Shown piece by piece: positions 55,298 to 64,000 of a stretch of DNA of 64,000 bases. Below the pieces are notes generated by a model. It was not told the origin of the DNA. It did not search any database and was given only the letters and a program-made list of their open reading frames with translations. A program made the position numbers and the translations under genes. Position 1 is the stretch's first letter. Every line of letters begins with the position of its first letter. The DNA is from CAZDKK01 sp964603725 (GTDB taxonomy: Bacteria; Eisenbacteria; RBG-16-71-46; CAIMUX01; WJJG01), in the NCBI GenBank assembly GCA_964603725.1, contig CAZRWW010000012.1:33052-97051 (forward strand), in the 5' to 3' direction.

Positions 55298-55658
55298 CCC
55301 CTACCCAGAGGCGGAGTTTGACATGGTCACCTGGTAAGAAGGTGCCCTTCGGCGTCCATCCAACGCTGTCAGTACCTTGGACGGCGAAAGTCGCCCGTCT
55401 TCGCATGATCCGCTGTTCGAAGTTCAACGGTACCTGCTACTGGTCGTCTTGATGGTGGATGACCCCCTGGCATTTGGGGGACCACTCTCGTATTTGCCGG
55501 AACCTATCTGCTCCGGCTGATGCACGGAGCGGAATGAGATGAGGCGGTTTGGGTCTTGCACACCCTCCCTGTGCTGCGCTATCCTGTCCACATTCACAGA
55601 CACACGCGCCCACGAGCAACCAGACAGGATTGGGTGCCCAGCGAGGCAATTGCGAGTC
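55298..55658 (+). promoter_or_regulatory. Upstream region of the cas operon with promoter
   Basis: A hairpin CCCCC-TGGCATTT-GGGGG at about 55465-55482 may end the esterase transcript. The promoter candidate is TTGCAC (55556-55561), 18-bp spacer, TATCCT (55580-55585), giving a leader of about 70 bases before cas3. GC is lower than in the upstream genes. Confidence 0.5.
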
Positions 55659-57854
55659 ATGAGTGACGCCGCGGCGCGGGGGGATGGAGGCCTGGCCTAC
55701 GCCCACTCGCACGATGCACAGGCTTGGCAGCCTCTCCCGGACCACCTTCGAGGGGTTGCCGCGCGGGCACGTGCGGCGACCGATGTCTTCGGAGCTGCGG
55801 AGTGGGGATACCTAGCCGGCCTCTGGCACGATCTGGGCAAGTTCTCCTCTGATTTCCAGCAGTACCTGCGGTCACAGGCCCTGGGACCAACGCAATCCGG
55901 TCCGCGTCACGTGGATCACAGCACGGCGGGGGCTCAGCACGCGCAGTCGGTCTTCCCACGGCTCGGTCGCCTCCTTGCCTACGTAATCGCAGGGCACCAT
56001 GCCGGACTCCCAGATGGACTCGGCGGGGAGTCTTCTCTAGACTCACGTCTCACGCGGGAGATCCCGGATTGGTCTGCAGCGTGCGAAGACATCGTCAACG
56101 TGACCCCTCCTCTCAAGCTCCCCATGTTGCCAGCTGCTGAAAAAGAGCAGAGGGCGCTCCAGTTGGGCTGCTTCGTGCACATGCTCTACTCAGCCTTGGT
56201 GGACGCCGACTTCCTTGACACAGAGGGCTTTCTCGCCCCTAAGAGACTCGCAGACCGGGGTCAACACGCATCCATAGGAGCCCTTGCCGAACGACTCGAT
56301 AGCCATCTGGCCAGAATCCGGGCGGCTGCGCGACCGACAGATGTCAATAGATGTCGCCAGGATATACTGAGAGCCTGTCTGGAGGCTGCCGCACTGCCGC
56401 CTGGGCTTTTCTCGTTGACCGTACCCACCGGAGGAGGCAAGACGCTCTCGTCGCTCGCCTTTGCCCTTCACCATGCTGCACTCCATGGTCTCCGCAGGGT
56501 GATCTACGCGATACCTTACACCAGCATCATCGAGCAGAATGCCAATGTATTCCGCGATGCGGTCGGAACCGATGCAGTCCTCGAGCACCACAGCGCATTC
56601 GACTCGGATTCTGAGGATCAGTGGGCTCGGCTCGCTACTGAGAACTGGGATGCCCCACTGATCGTGACGACCAATGTTCAGTTCTTTGAGTCCTTCTTCG
56701 CCAGCCGCAGTTCCGCCTGCCGCAAGTTGCACAATGTCGCACGGTCGGTCATCATTCTTGACGAGGTGCAGACCCTCCCCGTCGGACTCCTGCAGGCGTG
56801 TCTGGGGCTGCTGCAGGAACTCGCGTCGTCGTATGGTTGCACGATCGTCCTCTGTACAGCCACGCAGCCGGCCATCGAGTGGCGGGAGGAGTTCCCGATC
56901 GGCATCAAGGGCGTCACTCCAATCATCAGCAATCCCGCCTCCGTGTTCGACGCGCTGCAGCGCGTTGCATTCCAGCAACGAGGCCGGCTCGCAGATGAGA
57001 ATCTCGCACGGGAAGTTGCGCTTCATAATCAAGTGCTCTGCATCGTCAACACGAGACGTCATGCCCACGATCTCTACCACTTGGTGGGGCGCGCAGACGG
57101 CAACTTCCACCTAAGTGCGCTCATGTGTCCGGCACACCGAGCATGCGTTTTAAGCAGGATCCGGGACCGGCTCAAGGCGGGCGAGGATTGCCGGGTCGTG
57201 AGCACCCAGTTGATCGAGGCGGGCGTCGACGTGGATTTCCCTGTTGTCTACCGTGCCATGGCGGGACTAGATTCAGTCGCCCAGGCGGCAGGACGCTGCA
57301 ACCGAGAGGGTCTCGTCGCACGCGGGCTGACGGTGGTCTTCGAGCCCGAGACAGCGATTCCCGCCGGCCATCTCAGGCAGAGCGCCCAGGCCGCGATGGA
57401 AATCCTGCCGGATGTCACCGATCTGCTTTCGCCGCAGAGCATCGAGAAGTACTTCCGGCTCTTCTACTGGCAGAGAAAGGACGAGTGGGATCGTCTGCAA
57501 GTTGTGCGCAGGCTGGGCGCTGGCTACGCATCCCTCGACTTCCCTTTTCGGAGCATAGCGGAGGACTTCCAGTTCATTCGCGACGGCATGTCGCCGGTCA
57601 TTATTGCGTTCGACGATGCGGCGCGGCGCGAGATCGACACCTTGCGATATGCACCGGTACCGCCTGGCGGCATTGACCGGCGACTCCAGCGATATGTCGT
57701 CACCGTGCCGAGGCATGTTCGCGATACCCTACCCGTGGAGGTTTTCCATGAACGATTTTACGTTCTTGCCGATCCGGGCCTCTACGACGAACACACAGGT
57801 CTCTGTGCCGGCCAGGCATCTCCCGTATGGGACATCGAGAGGTTGATGGTCTGA
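55659..57854 (+). CDS. cas3: Type I-C Cas3 helicase-nuclease
   Basis: 731 residues from ATG 55659. N-terminal HD nuclease: HSHD near residue 18, His57-Asp58 (GLWHDLGKFS), AGHHAGLPDG. SF2 helicase: Walker A with Lys261 (VPTGGGKTLSSLAF), YTSIIEQNANVF, Walker B Asp368-Glu369 (LDEVQTLPVG), CTATQP and a C-terminal QLIEAGVDVDFPVVYRAMAGLDSVAQAAGRCNREG region (motif VI). It unwinds and degrades DNA recruited by Cascade. First gene of a compact operon; spacing to cas5 is 16 bp. Complete, with all catalytic motifs. Confidence 0.96.
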   Translation: MSDAAARGDGGLAYAHSHDAQAWQPLPDHLRGVAARARAATDVFGAAEWGYLAGLWHDLGKFSSDFQQYLRSQALGPTQSGPRHVDHSTAGAQHAQSVFPRLGRLLAYVIAGHHAGLPDGLGGESSLDSRLTREIPDWSAACEDIVNVTPPLKLPMLPAAEKEQRALQLGCFVHMLYSALVDADFLDTEGFLAPKRLADRGQHASIGALAERLDSHLARIRAAARPTDVNRCRQDILRACLEAAALPPGLFSLTVPTGGGKTLSSLAFALHHAALHGLRRVIYAIPYTSIIEQNANVFRDAVGTDAVLEHHSAFDSDSEDQWARLATENWDAPLIVTTNVQFFESFFASRSSACRKLHNVARSVIILDEVQTLPVGLLQACLGLLQELASSYGCTIVLCTATQPAIEWREEFPIGIKGVTPIISNPASVFDALQRVAFQQRGRLADENLAREVALHNQVLCIVNTRRHAHDLYHLVGRADGNFHLSALMCPAHRACVLSRIRDRLKAGEDCRVVSTQLIEAGVDVDFPVVYRAMAGLDSVAQAAGRCNREGLVARGLTVVFEPETAIPAGHLRQSAQAAMEILPDVTDLLSPQSIEKYFRLFYWQRKDEWDRLQVVRRLGAGYASLDFPFRSIAEDFQFIRDGMSPVIIAFDDAARREIDTLRYAPVPPGGIDRRLQRYVVTVPRHVRDTLPVEVFHERFYVLADPGLYDEHTGLCAGQASPVWDIERLMV

Positions 57855-57870
57855 CGCGAGGAGGGAGCAG

Positions 57871-58518
57871 GTGGGATTGGGAATCAAACTGCGAGTCTGG
57901 GGCGACTATGCGTGCTTCACGCGGCCCGAGATGAAGGTCGAGCGTGTTTCGTATGATGTGATGACACCCTCGGCGGCGCGGGGGATTCTGGAGGCCATCT
58001 ACTGGAAACCGGAGATTGTCTGGGCTATCGATGCCATCCATATCCTGCGCCCGATCCGGTTCACCAGCATCCGCCGCAACGAGGTGGGCCGCAGGATCTC
58101 CGCGGACACTGCCAGGAGCGTGATGAATGCGGGGAGGGGACGTCTGGGTATCTTCGTGGAGGACGAACGCATCCGGGTGCAGCGAGCCGCGATGGTCCTG
58201 CGAGACGTCGAGTATGGGATAGAGGCCCACTTCGATGTCTGCAGTGGCCAGGACACCCCAGGCAAGCATCTCGACATGTTCCGGCGCCGGGCCGAGCGTG
58301 GCCAGTACTTCCATCGCCCCTATCTGGGATGCAGGGAATTTCCAGCGGATTTCGCTTGGGTGGAGGGCACGATGCCGAGGTCCGAGCTGCGCGGATCAAT
58401 GGACCTGGGGCTTGTGCTCCTCGACCTTGATTTCGCCGATGGAATGCGCCCCGTCTTCTTTCGGGCCGTGCTAAACGATGGCGTGATCCGTGTGCCGGCC
58501 ATGCCCAAGGGGAGGTGA
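57871..58518 (+). CDS. cas5c: Type I-C Cas5 (Cas5d/c) pre-crRNA endoribonuclease
   Basis: 215 residues from GTG 57871 with GAGGAGGGAG upstream. RAMP fold starting LRVWGDYACFTRPEMKVERVSYDVMTPSAARGIL (in parts), with WKPEIVWAIDAIHILRPIRF. In type I-C, which has no Cas6, Cas5 cuts the precursor crRNA at the repeat hairpin and stays on the crRNA 5' handle. Stop is 3 bp before cas8c. Confidence 0.96.
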   Translation: MGLGIKLRVWGDYACFTRPEMKVERVSYDVMTPSAARGILEAIYWKPEIVWAIDAIHILRPIRFTSIRRNEVGRRISADTARSVMNAGRGRLGIFVEDERIRVQRAAMVLRDVEYGIEAHFDVCSGQDTPGKHLDMFRRRAERGQYFHRPYLGCREFPADFAWVEGTMPRSELRGSMDLGLVLLDLDFADGMRPVFFRAVLNDGVIRVPAMPKGR

Positions 58519-58521
58519 GGT

Positions 58522-60243
58522 ATGATCCTGCACGATCTCAACGCGCTATACGATCGCTTGCCGGACATCGCGCCCTATGGTTACGCCAGGAAACCAGTCT
58601 GCTTCACACTGCTGCTCGACAAGGATGGGAGCCTGGTTGATGTCCAGGATGAGCGAACGGCCGAGGGGAGGCGGCCGCAACCCAGACCCATGGTAGTACC
58701 CGATATCCTGGAAAAGAGGTCGGTCAACATCGCGCCCAACCTTGCGTGCGATAACTCGGCGTACGTGCTGGGTCGGGACATGAAGGGAAAGCCCCTCCGT
58801 TCGCAGGACTGCTTTGAGAGTTTCCGGGCACTCCACGAAAGCCTTGCGAATGAAGTGGACCTGCCGGCTGTCCAGGCAGCGGCCGCGTTCCTGCGTCGCT
58901 GGGATCCTGACCAGACTGCCACTCTGAAGTACGCAGACGAACTAGTGGCGGGCGGGAATATCGTGCTGCGTCTACAGGGCGCTCACGAATACCTTCACGA
59001 CCTGCCCGCCGTTCGGCGATGGTGGATGCGCCATCTTCAGCGCGACGAGAGCCGAGCGGTTGGGATGTGCCTCGTGTCCGGAGAGTCGGGACCTGTGGCT
59101 AAGCTCCATCCCAGGATCATGGGTGTCTATGGATGCCAGAGTGCTGGCGCCGGCATCGTCAATTTCAACTTAGCCGCATTCGAATCCTACGGCAAGAAGC
59201 AAGGTGAGAATGCCCCGATCAGCGTTGAGGTAGCCTTCCGGTATTCGACAGCACTCAACTGGCTACTTGACACGTCCAACCGGCGCTGTTTCCGACTAGG
59301 AGATGCAACCATCGCCTTCTGGACGGCCGAACCATCGCCGATCGAGGACGCCTTCGGAGACCTGCTCGCCCTCCCACAAGATGAGATTGCCGTACAGCGG
59401 CTCACGGCATGGTTCGAGGCACTCAGAGTCGGGAGATGTCCGCCGGACCTTGGGAATCCGCAGACCCCGTTCTACGTGCTCGGCCTCTCGCCCAACGCGG
59501 CACGCATCGCGATTCGACTCTGGATGGTCTCATCCGTCGACCAGGTTGCCCGCCATGTGGCCCAGCACTACCAGGATCTTCGACTTGCTCCCCGGTGGAA
59601 GAACGACCGTCTCTATCCCCCGGTCTGGCTGCTCCTGAAGCAGGTTGCGGCCCAGGGTGCGGACAAATCCATACCTCCCTTGCTAGCGGGCGACCTCCTG
59701 AAGGCCATCATCAGGGGCGGGCCATATCCGATCACGCTCCTGGAAGCGGTAATCCGGAGGATCAGAGCGAGGGATATTGGAGACCGTGGGGGTTCAGATC
59801 CGATCAACTACCTGCGCGTCGCACTGATCAAGGCATGCCTGACCCGTCGATTCCGGGCAACGAAAAGAGAGGAGGTCACTGTGTCACTCGATCCCACACG
59901 AGCTGATCCGTCGTATCGGCTGGGGCGGCTCTTCGCGATGCTGGAACTCGTCCAGCGCGACGCCCTGGGCGATCCGGGCGCCTCGATAACGGACCGGTAC
60001 TACGCGTCGGCGTCGGCCACACCGCGCGTGGTCTTCCCGAGGCTAATTCGCCTCTCGCAACACCACCTCGGGAAGCTCGAACCAGGGCGTCGCATTGCAC
60101 GCGAGAGAGTCATCCAGGACATCTGCGGAGGATTCTCAAGTTTTCCGGCTCACCTCAGCCTCGAAGACCAGGGTCTCTTCGCACTAGGCTACTATCACCA
60201 GAAGCAACACAACTACGCGAAGAAGGAAACGAAAGGGGACTAG
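58522..60243 (+). CDS. cas8c: Type I-C Cas8c (Csd1) Cascade large subunit
   Basis: 573 residues from ATG 58522, with GGGGAGG upstream. Csd1 sequence: LYDRLPDIAPYGYARKPVCF, FVPDIL-type segment (VVPDILEKRSVNIAPNL), CLVSGESGPVAKLHPRIMGV, FNLAAFESYGKKQGENAPIS, and a C-terminal FALGYYHQKQHNYAKKE. It recognises the PAM and recruits Cas3; a C-terminal Cas11-like product from internal translation is known in other I-C systems and is possible here. Ends 1 bp before cas7. Confidence 0.95.
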   Translation: MILHDLNALYDRLPDIAPYGYARKPVCFTLLLDKDGSLVDVQDERTAEGRRPQPRPMVVPDILEKRSVNIAPNLACDNSAYVLGRDMKGKPLRSQDCFESFRALHESLANEVDLPAVQAAAAFLRRWDPDQTATLKYADELVAGGNIVLRLQGAHEYLHDLPAVRRWWMRHLQRDESRAVGMCLVSGESGPVAKLHPRIMGVYGCQSAGAGIVNFNLAAFESYGKKQGENAPISVEVAFRYSTALNWLLDTSNRRCFRLGDATIAFWTAEPSPIEDAFGDLLALPQDEIAVQRLTAWFEALRVGRCPPDLGNPQTPFYVLGLSPNAARIAIRLWMVSSVDQVARHVAQHYQDLRLAPRWKNDRLYPPVWLLLKQVAAQGADKSIPPLLAGDLLKAIIRGGPYPITLLEAVIRRIRARDIGDRGGSDPINYLRVALIKACLTRRFRATKREEVTVSLDPTRADPSYRLGRLFAMLELVQRDALGDPGASITDRYYASASATPRVVFPRLIRLSQHHLGKLEPGRRIARERVIQDICGGFSSFPAHLSLEDQGLFALGYYHQKQHNYAKKETKGD

Positions 60244-60244
60244 G

Positions 60245-61102
60245 ATGAAGAACCGCTACGACTTCGTCTACCTGTTCGACGTACAGGACGGAAATCCGAA
60301 CGGAGATCCGGATGCAGGCAATCTACCGCGGGTGGACCCCGAAACGGGCCACGGACTGGTCACAGACGTGTGCCTCAAGCGCAAAGTGCGAAACTACATC
60401 GAGCTCACACGCGACGGCCAGCCGGGCTTCGAGATCTATGTCAAGGAGAAGGCTGTCCTGAACAACCAACACGAGCGGGCCTACAAGCAATTCAACCTGA
60501 AACCCGAATCCAAGAAGCTGCCGAAGAAGACTGAGGACGCGCTGAAGGTCACCGGATGGATGTGCGCGAACTTCTTCGACATCCGGGCGTTCGGAGCGGT
60601 GATGTCCACGGAGGTCAACTGCGGCCAGGTCCGCGGCCCCATTCAGTTTTCCTTCGCGCGCAGCATCGAGCCAATCGTGCCGCTAGAGCACGCCATTACC
60701 AGGCTGGCCGTCACCAATGCGGCGGACGCAGAAAGGAAGGACAGGGAGATGGGTCGCAAGTTCACCGTGCCATATGGCCTGTATCGGGCCCACGGCTTCA
60801 TCTCACCACGGCTAGCCCAGAAGACCGGATTCAGCGACGCTGACCTTGAGGCGTTTTGGGAAGCGCTCCGGTCCATGTTCGATCACGATCGTTCAGCAGC
60901 ACGAGGACTCATGGCGCCTCGTAAGCTCATAGTCTATAGACACGAGAGCGATCTCGGCAACGCCCCGGCGCATTCTCTGTTCGACCTGGTCACGGTGACA
61001 CGCAAAGACCTATCCCAACCCGCAAGGCGTTTCCGGGACTTCGATGTTGCTACAGAACAGGCCCGCGTGCCCAGGGGAGTAGAGGTCATTGACATGCTAT
61101 AG
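60245..61102 (+). CDS. cas7c: Type I-C Cas7 (Csd2) Cascade backbone subunit
   Basis: 285 residues from ATG 60245. Cas7 RAMP signature: YDFVYLFDVQDGNPNGDPDAGNLPRVDPETGHGLVTDVCLKRKVRNYI (in parts), MSTEVNCGQVRGPIQFSFARSI and FTVPYGLYRAHGFISP. Several copies coat the crRNA spacer. The 81-bp gap to cas4 is the largest in the operon. Confidence 0.96.
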   Translation: MKNRYDFVYLFDVQDGNPNGDPDAGNLPRVDPETGHGLVTDVCLKRKVRNYIELTRDGQPGFEIYVKEKAVLNNQHERAYKQFNLKPESKKLPKKTEDALKVTGWMCANFFDIRAFGAVMSTEVNCGQVRGPIQFSFARSIEPIVPLEHAITRLAVTNAADAERKDREMGRKFTVPYGLYRAHGFISPRLAQKTGFSDADLEAFWEALRSMFDHDRSAARGLMAPRKLIVYRHESDLGNAPAHSLFDLVTVTRKDLSQPARRFRDFDVATEQARVPRGVEVIDML

Positions 61103-61183
61103 TTGTAGTCGTGCACCTGGAATGCGTGTTTCTGCTCTGCCGGGAGAGATACTCTGGCTCTGTAGAGGGAAGGGGCATGTCCG

Positions 61184-61840
61184 ATGCCTGTCTGGACCAA
61201 CCTGCCTGTCTTTCGAGAGGAAGACCTCTACCCCATCTCGGCCCTGCAGCATCTTCTCTTCTGTGAGCGCCAGTGCGCACTCATCCATCTGGAGCAGGTG
61301 TGGGCGGACAACAGACTGACTGCCGAAGGCCGGACCCTGCACGAGCGGGTACATGAGCAGGCACTTGAGACAAGGGGAAATACGCGCATCGTCAGGGCGC
61401 TGCGAATTCGCTCACTGGCACTCGGGCTGGTGGGGCAGGCCGACGTCGTCGAGTTCCATGAGAACGGCGATGGCATCTGGGAGCCATATCCAATCGAGTA
61501 CAAGCGGGGATGCTCAAAGATGAACGACTGCGACCGTGTCCAGCTCTGCGCGCAGGCGATGTGTCTGGAGGAAATGCTCGGGGTGACAATCGTGGAAGGG
61601 GCACTCTTCTACGCCTCGACACGCCGACGCGAGCGCGTCATCCTCACAGAGGAGCTACGGAATGCCGTCAAAGCGGCGGCCACCCGGCTGAGAAGTCTGC
61701 TGGAGAAGGGCGAGACCCCGCAAGCCCTGTACGAGAAGAAGTGCGACAGCTGCTCTCTCGTTGGGATTTGTCAGCCGCGTCTGTTCCGTCGGTCGAGACA
61801 CGTGGAGGGATACCTTCAATCCGCCGCGGACTTGGAATGA
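61184..61840 (+). CDS. cas4: Cas4 exonuclease for spacer acquisition
   Basis: 218 residues from ATG 61184. Iron-sulfur cysteines Cys27 (LLFCERQC, which also holds Cys31) and a C-terminal KKCDSCSLVGIC cluster. RecB-type nuclease motifs: GQADVVEF and YPIEYKRG, plus QLCAQAMCLEE. It trims prespacers and checks the PAM with Cas1-Cas2. Its stop overlaps the cas1 start (ATGA). Confidence 0.95.
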   Translation: MPVWTNLPVFREEDLYPISALQHLLFCERQCALIHLEQVWADNRLTAEGRTLHERVHEQALETRGNTRIVRALRIRSLALGLVGQADVVEFHENGDGIWEPYPIEYKRGCSKMNDCDRVQLCAQAMCLEEMLGVTIVEGALFYASTRRRERVILTEELRNAVKAAATRLRSLLEKGETPQALYEKKCDSCSLVGICQPRLFRRSRHVEGYLQSAADLE

Positions 61841-62868
61841 AGCACCTGTTGAACACCCTTTTCGTCACCACACAAGGGGCTCACATCTCCAAGGACGGTG
61901 AGAGCCTCGTGGTACTCTCTGAGGGAGTGGAACGACTCCGCGTGCCGATCCACCACCTTGGAGGCGTAGTCTGCTTCGGTTCTGTTCATCTAACACCGTT
62001 CGCGCTCAGCCACTGCGCCCAGAATGGCGTCGCAGTCAGTTTCCTGAGTGAGCATGGGCGGTTCCTCGCGCGTGTGGTCGGTCCGGTCTCCGGCAATGTT
62101 CTCTTGCGTCGAAGTCAATATCGACTGGCAGATGACCCTATGGCCGCAGCAGGTGTGGCACGGGGTTGCATCATTGGGAAGATTGCGAATGCTCGCACGG
62201 TGCTGCAGCGTGCGATTCGCGATCACAGCGATAAGGGCGACGTTGAACGATTAGAATCGGTCGTGCGAAGGCTCGGTAGGCTACTGGACTCTCTGAGGCT
62301 AGGACACTCACTTGAGGAGCTGCGAGGCATGGAGGGTGATGCTAGCAGAGCCTACTTCGAGGTGTTCGATGCATTGGTCACAGCACAGAAGTCCGAGTTC
62401 ACATTTCACGAACGGAGCCGCCGGCCGCCATTGGACAATATCAATGCCTTGCTCTCCTTCGTCTACACCCTGGTAATGCATGACTGCATCGGCGCACTGG
62501 AGGCGGTGGGGCTCGATCCGCAGGTGGGTTTTCTGCATCGAGATCGCCCAGGGAGAAGCAGTCTCGCACTCGACTTGATGGAGGAGTTCCGGCCCTTCTT
62601 CGCTGACAGACTCGTACTATCCCTGATCAACCTGCGTCAGGTGCAGGCCCAGGGATTTAGGAAGACGGAGTCTGGTGCTGTAGAGATGAACGACGATACG
62701 CGCAAGACCGTATTGGTCGCATATCAACGGCGCAAGCAAGAAGAAATCAGGCACCCCTTCTTGGAGGAGAGCATCGCCATCGGGTTGTTACCCTACGTCC
62801 AGGCTTTGCTTCTCGCGCGGCACCTGAGAGGAGACCTCGACGGATACCCTCCGTTCTTGCTCAAGTGA
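61837..62868 (+). CDS. cas1: Cas1 integrase
   Basis: 343 residues from ATG 61837. Metal site: Glu166 (GMEGDASRAYF), His234 (VGFLHRDRPGR) and Glu249 (LALDLMEEFRP), all kept. N-terminal beta domain MKHLLNTLFVTTQGAHIS, with HHLGGVVCFGSVHLT. Forms the spacer-integration complex with Cas2. The start is chosen by overlap with cas4. Confidence 0.97.
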   Translation: MKHLLNTLFVTTQGAHISKDGESLVVLSEGVERLRVPIHHLGGVVCFGSVHLTPFALSHCAQNGVAVSFLSEHGRFLARVVGPVSGNVLLRRSQYRLADDPMAAAGVARGCIIGKIANARTVLQRAIRDHSDKGDVERLESVVRRLGRLLDSLRLGHSLEELRGMEGDASRAYFEVFDALVTAQKSEFTFHERSRRPPLDNINALLSFVYTLVMHDCIGALEAVGLDPQVGFLHRDRPGRSSLALDLMEEFRPFFADRLVLSLINLRQVQAQGFRKTESGAVEMNDDTRKTVLVAYQRRKQEEIRHPFLEESIAIGLLPYVQALLLARHLRGDLDGYPPFLLK

Positions 62869-62875
62869 GGCAGCC

Positions 62876-63169
62876 ATGATGGTACTGGTGAGCTACGATG
62901 TGTCGACAGCAGATGCGAGAGGACAGGGCAGGCTGCGCAAGGTGGCCAAGACTTGTCTCGATTTTGGGCAGCGCGTCCAGAATTCGGTGTTTGAATGCGA
63001 TGTTGATCCGGCTCGGTGGACACTTCTGAAATCGAGACTGGAATCGATCATCGATCCCAAGAAGGATAGCCTTCGCTACTACTACCTGGGAAGCAACTGG
63101 CGGCGCCGCGTGGAGCACGTCGGCGCGAAGCCCACGCTGGATCTTCGCGGTGACACGCTCATCGCGTGA
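62876..63169 (+). CDS. cas2: Cas2
   Basis: 97 residues from ATG 62876 (a second ATG follows at 62879). Ferredoxin-like fold: VLVSYDVSTADARGQGRLRKVAK in parts, with the conserved Asp8, then QRVQNSVFECDVDPARW, SLRYYYLG and NW. Last gene of the operon; the CRISPR leader begins after its stop. Confidence 0.96.
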   Translation: MMVLVSYDVSTADARGQGRLRKVAKTCLDFGQRVQNSVFECDVDPARWTLLKSRLESIIDPKKDSLRYYYLGSNWRRRVEHVGAKPTLDLRGDTLIA

Positions 63170-63368
63170 AGGTCCCCGCGAACCTCAAGCGGTCGCAGAC
63201 TCTCCGGGAGATTCGCGGGGAGGCATCCAACACATTGCAAGGCAACACGCTAGCGTGTCTGTGGATCGTCCACATCGGGACGGAGGGGAGCGCTCTCGTG
63301 CCCGGCTGGACGCGGTTCTCGGAACGACCGGGTTCGCTCCCTGCCAGCCAAGATGTTACAATGATCCC
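63170..63368 (+). promoter_or_regulatory. CRISPR leader
   Basis: 199 bp between cas2 and the first repeat, placed at the cas-proximal end, as usual for I-C. It holds a perfect 14-bp palindrome ACACGCTAGCGTGT (63245-63258), which could bind an architectural protein or regulator. Open frames here and in the array are shadows. Confidence 0.65.
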
Positions 63369-63876
63369 GTCGCGCCCCGCGCGGGGCGCGTGGATTGAAA
63401 CTGGCCCGCCTATGTCAACTGTTAGCGCGGAGGCACGCGTCGCGCCCCGCGCGGGGCGCGTGGATTGAAACAAGAGACGAGTCGGTCACCTGGCATGGGA
63501 TCGGGGGTCGCGCCCCGCGCGGGGCGCGTGGATTGAAACCAACACTACCTCGAACAGATGAACCTCTATGCGGGTCGCGCCCCGCGCGGGGCGCGTGGAT
63601 TGAAACACCGCCGGCTACGACGGTCACGGGGCGGTGCAGGCGTCGCGCCCCGCGCGGGGCGCGTGGATTGAAACTTACACACCGTGCGGACGGTCGTGAG
63701 ATATGCCTGGTCGCGCCCCGCGCGGGGCGCGTGGATTGAAACACGGCCGGGTACGACGGTCACGGGGCGGTGCAGGTCGCGCCCCGCGCGGGGCGCGTGG
63801 ATTGAAACAACCTGCACGCCGACGGCACCGCCGAGCAGGTCCAGTCGCGCCCTGCGCGGGGCGCGTGGATTGAAAC
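63369..63876 (+). CRISPR. Type I-C CRISPR array, 8 repeats and 7 spacers, 3' end lost
   Basis: Repeats of 33 bp start at 63369, 63439, 63507, 63574, 63642, 63710, 63776 and 63844. Each begins GTCGCGCC, ends GTGGATTGAAAC and has palindromic arms CGCGCCCC / GGGGCGCG around GCGC, so it folds into the hairpin cut by Cas5. Spacers are 37, 35, 34, 35, 35, 33 and 35 bp. The eighth repeat has one change (CCCC to CCCT in the left arm). Spacers 4 (63607-63641) and 6 (63743-63775) are near-identical. Orientation matches the operon. Sequence quality collapses right after repeat 8, so the array probably continues. Confidence 0.97.
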
Positions 63877-64000
63877 GGCGGGAGGGCCACCCCCCTGCGC
63901 CTACCCGGGGGTGGCGGCCCCCCCGGGGGGGGGGGGGGTGAACCCGCCCCCCCGGCGGGCCCCCGGCGGGGGGGGGGGGGGGGGGGCCGCGCGGGGGGGG
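63877..64000. other. Unreliable low-complexity contig end
   Basis: Runs of G and C dominate (several of ten or more bases). This looks like an assembly end in a GC-rich repeat array, not biology. A possible eighth spacer (63877 on) cannot be trusted. Confidence 0.85.

Noticed and set aside
55298..55430. Possible transposon remnant before the cas operon
   Set aside because: Composition shifts here, but no inverted repeats, target duplication or transposase motif was found.
63150..63941. Open frames across the CRISPR array on both strands (for example products with SIHAPRAGRD or SRPARGAWIET)
   Set aside because: They are translations of the repeats and a known false-gene type for I-C arrays.

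Overview
The window is a GC-rich bacterial scaffold with one 100-base assembly gap (43315-43414). Its genes encode many secreted multidomain proteins that end in FlgD-like Ig modules (PNPF...VFDxxGRxVRTL...WDGxDxxGxxVxxGxY). This fits an FCB-group candidate phylum such as Eisenbacteria or a relative. That placement is inferred from gene style; no rRNA or marker gene is present.

Region 1 (1-27 kb) is a secretome block. It holds two gingipain-type C25 peptidases (one cut by the window start), a papain-type C1A peptidase, an M14 carboxypeptidase, a beta-propeller protein and an HExxH metalloprotease. Mixed in are a radical SAM protein with a collagen-like tail, a TerB-like protein, an outer-membrane-barrel candidate with a lipoprotein neighbour, a divergent MoeA and a DUF362 protein. 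Region 2 (26.5-30.8 kb) is a four-gene operon of membrane proteins of unknown function (first gene resembles DUF6754), facing a DUF2270 gene.

Region 3 (31-37.2 kb) is a redox and selenium block: a Fur/PerR-type regulator, a catalase whose -10 box is covered by a perfect palindrome, a peroxiredoxin whose peroxidatic cysteine codon is an in-frame TGA followed by a SECIS-like hairpin, a MntA/HepT pair with a shortened toxin, and a single gene that fuses a NifS-type cysteine desulfurase to selenophosphate synthetase (SelD). The fused enzyme would supply selenophosphate for selenoproteins such as the peroxiredoxin two genes away. This is the strongest biology in the window.

Region 4 (37-53 kb) carries an M1-like and an M28-PDZ peptidase, small unknown genes, an HD hydrolase, an AbiEi/AbiEii pair interrupted by the gap, a protein built from about eight DAxSREFTVF repeats with a glycine-rich partner, a Ser/Thr kinase facing an ECF sigma factor, a metallophosphoesterase, and a 1.3-kb non-coding stretch with a degenerate tandem array of 41-bp period. 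Region 5 (53.3-64 kb) has a CBM9-like/esterase gene and a complete type I-C CRISPR-Cas operon (cas3-cas5-cas8c-cas7-cas4-cas1-cas2) followed by an array of eight repeats that ends in unreliable low-complexity sequence. Two of its seven spacers differ only at synonymous positions. GC-rich minisatellites recur in intergenic DNA and at protein termini all along the window.
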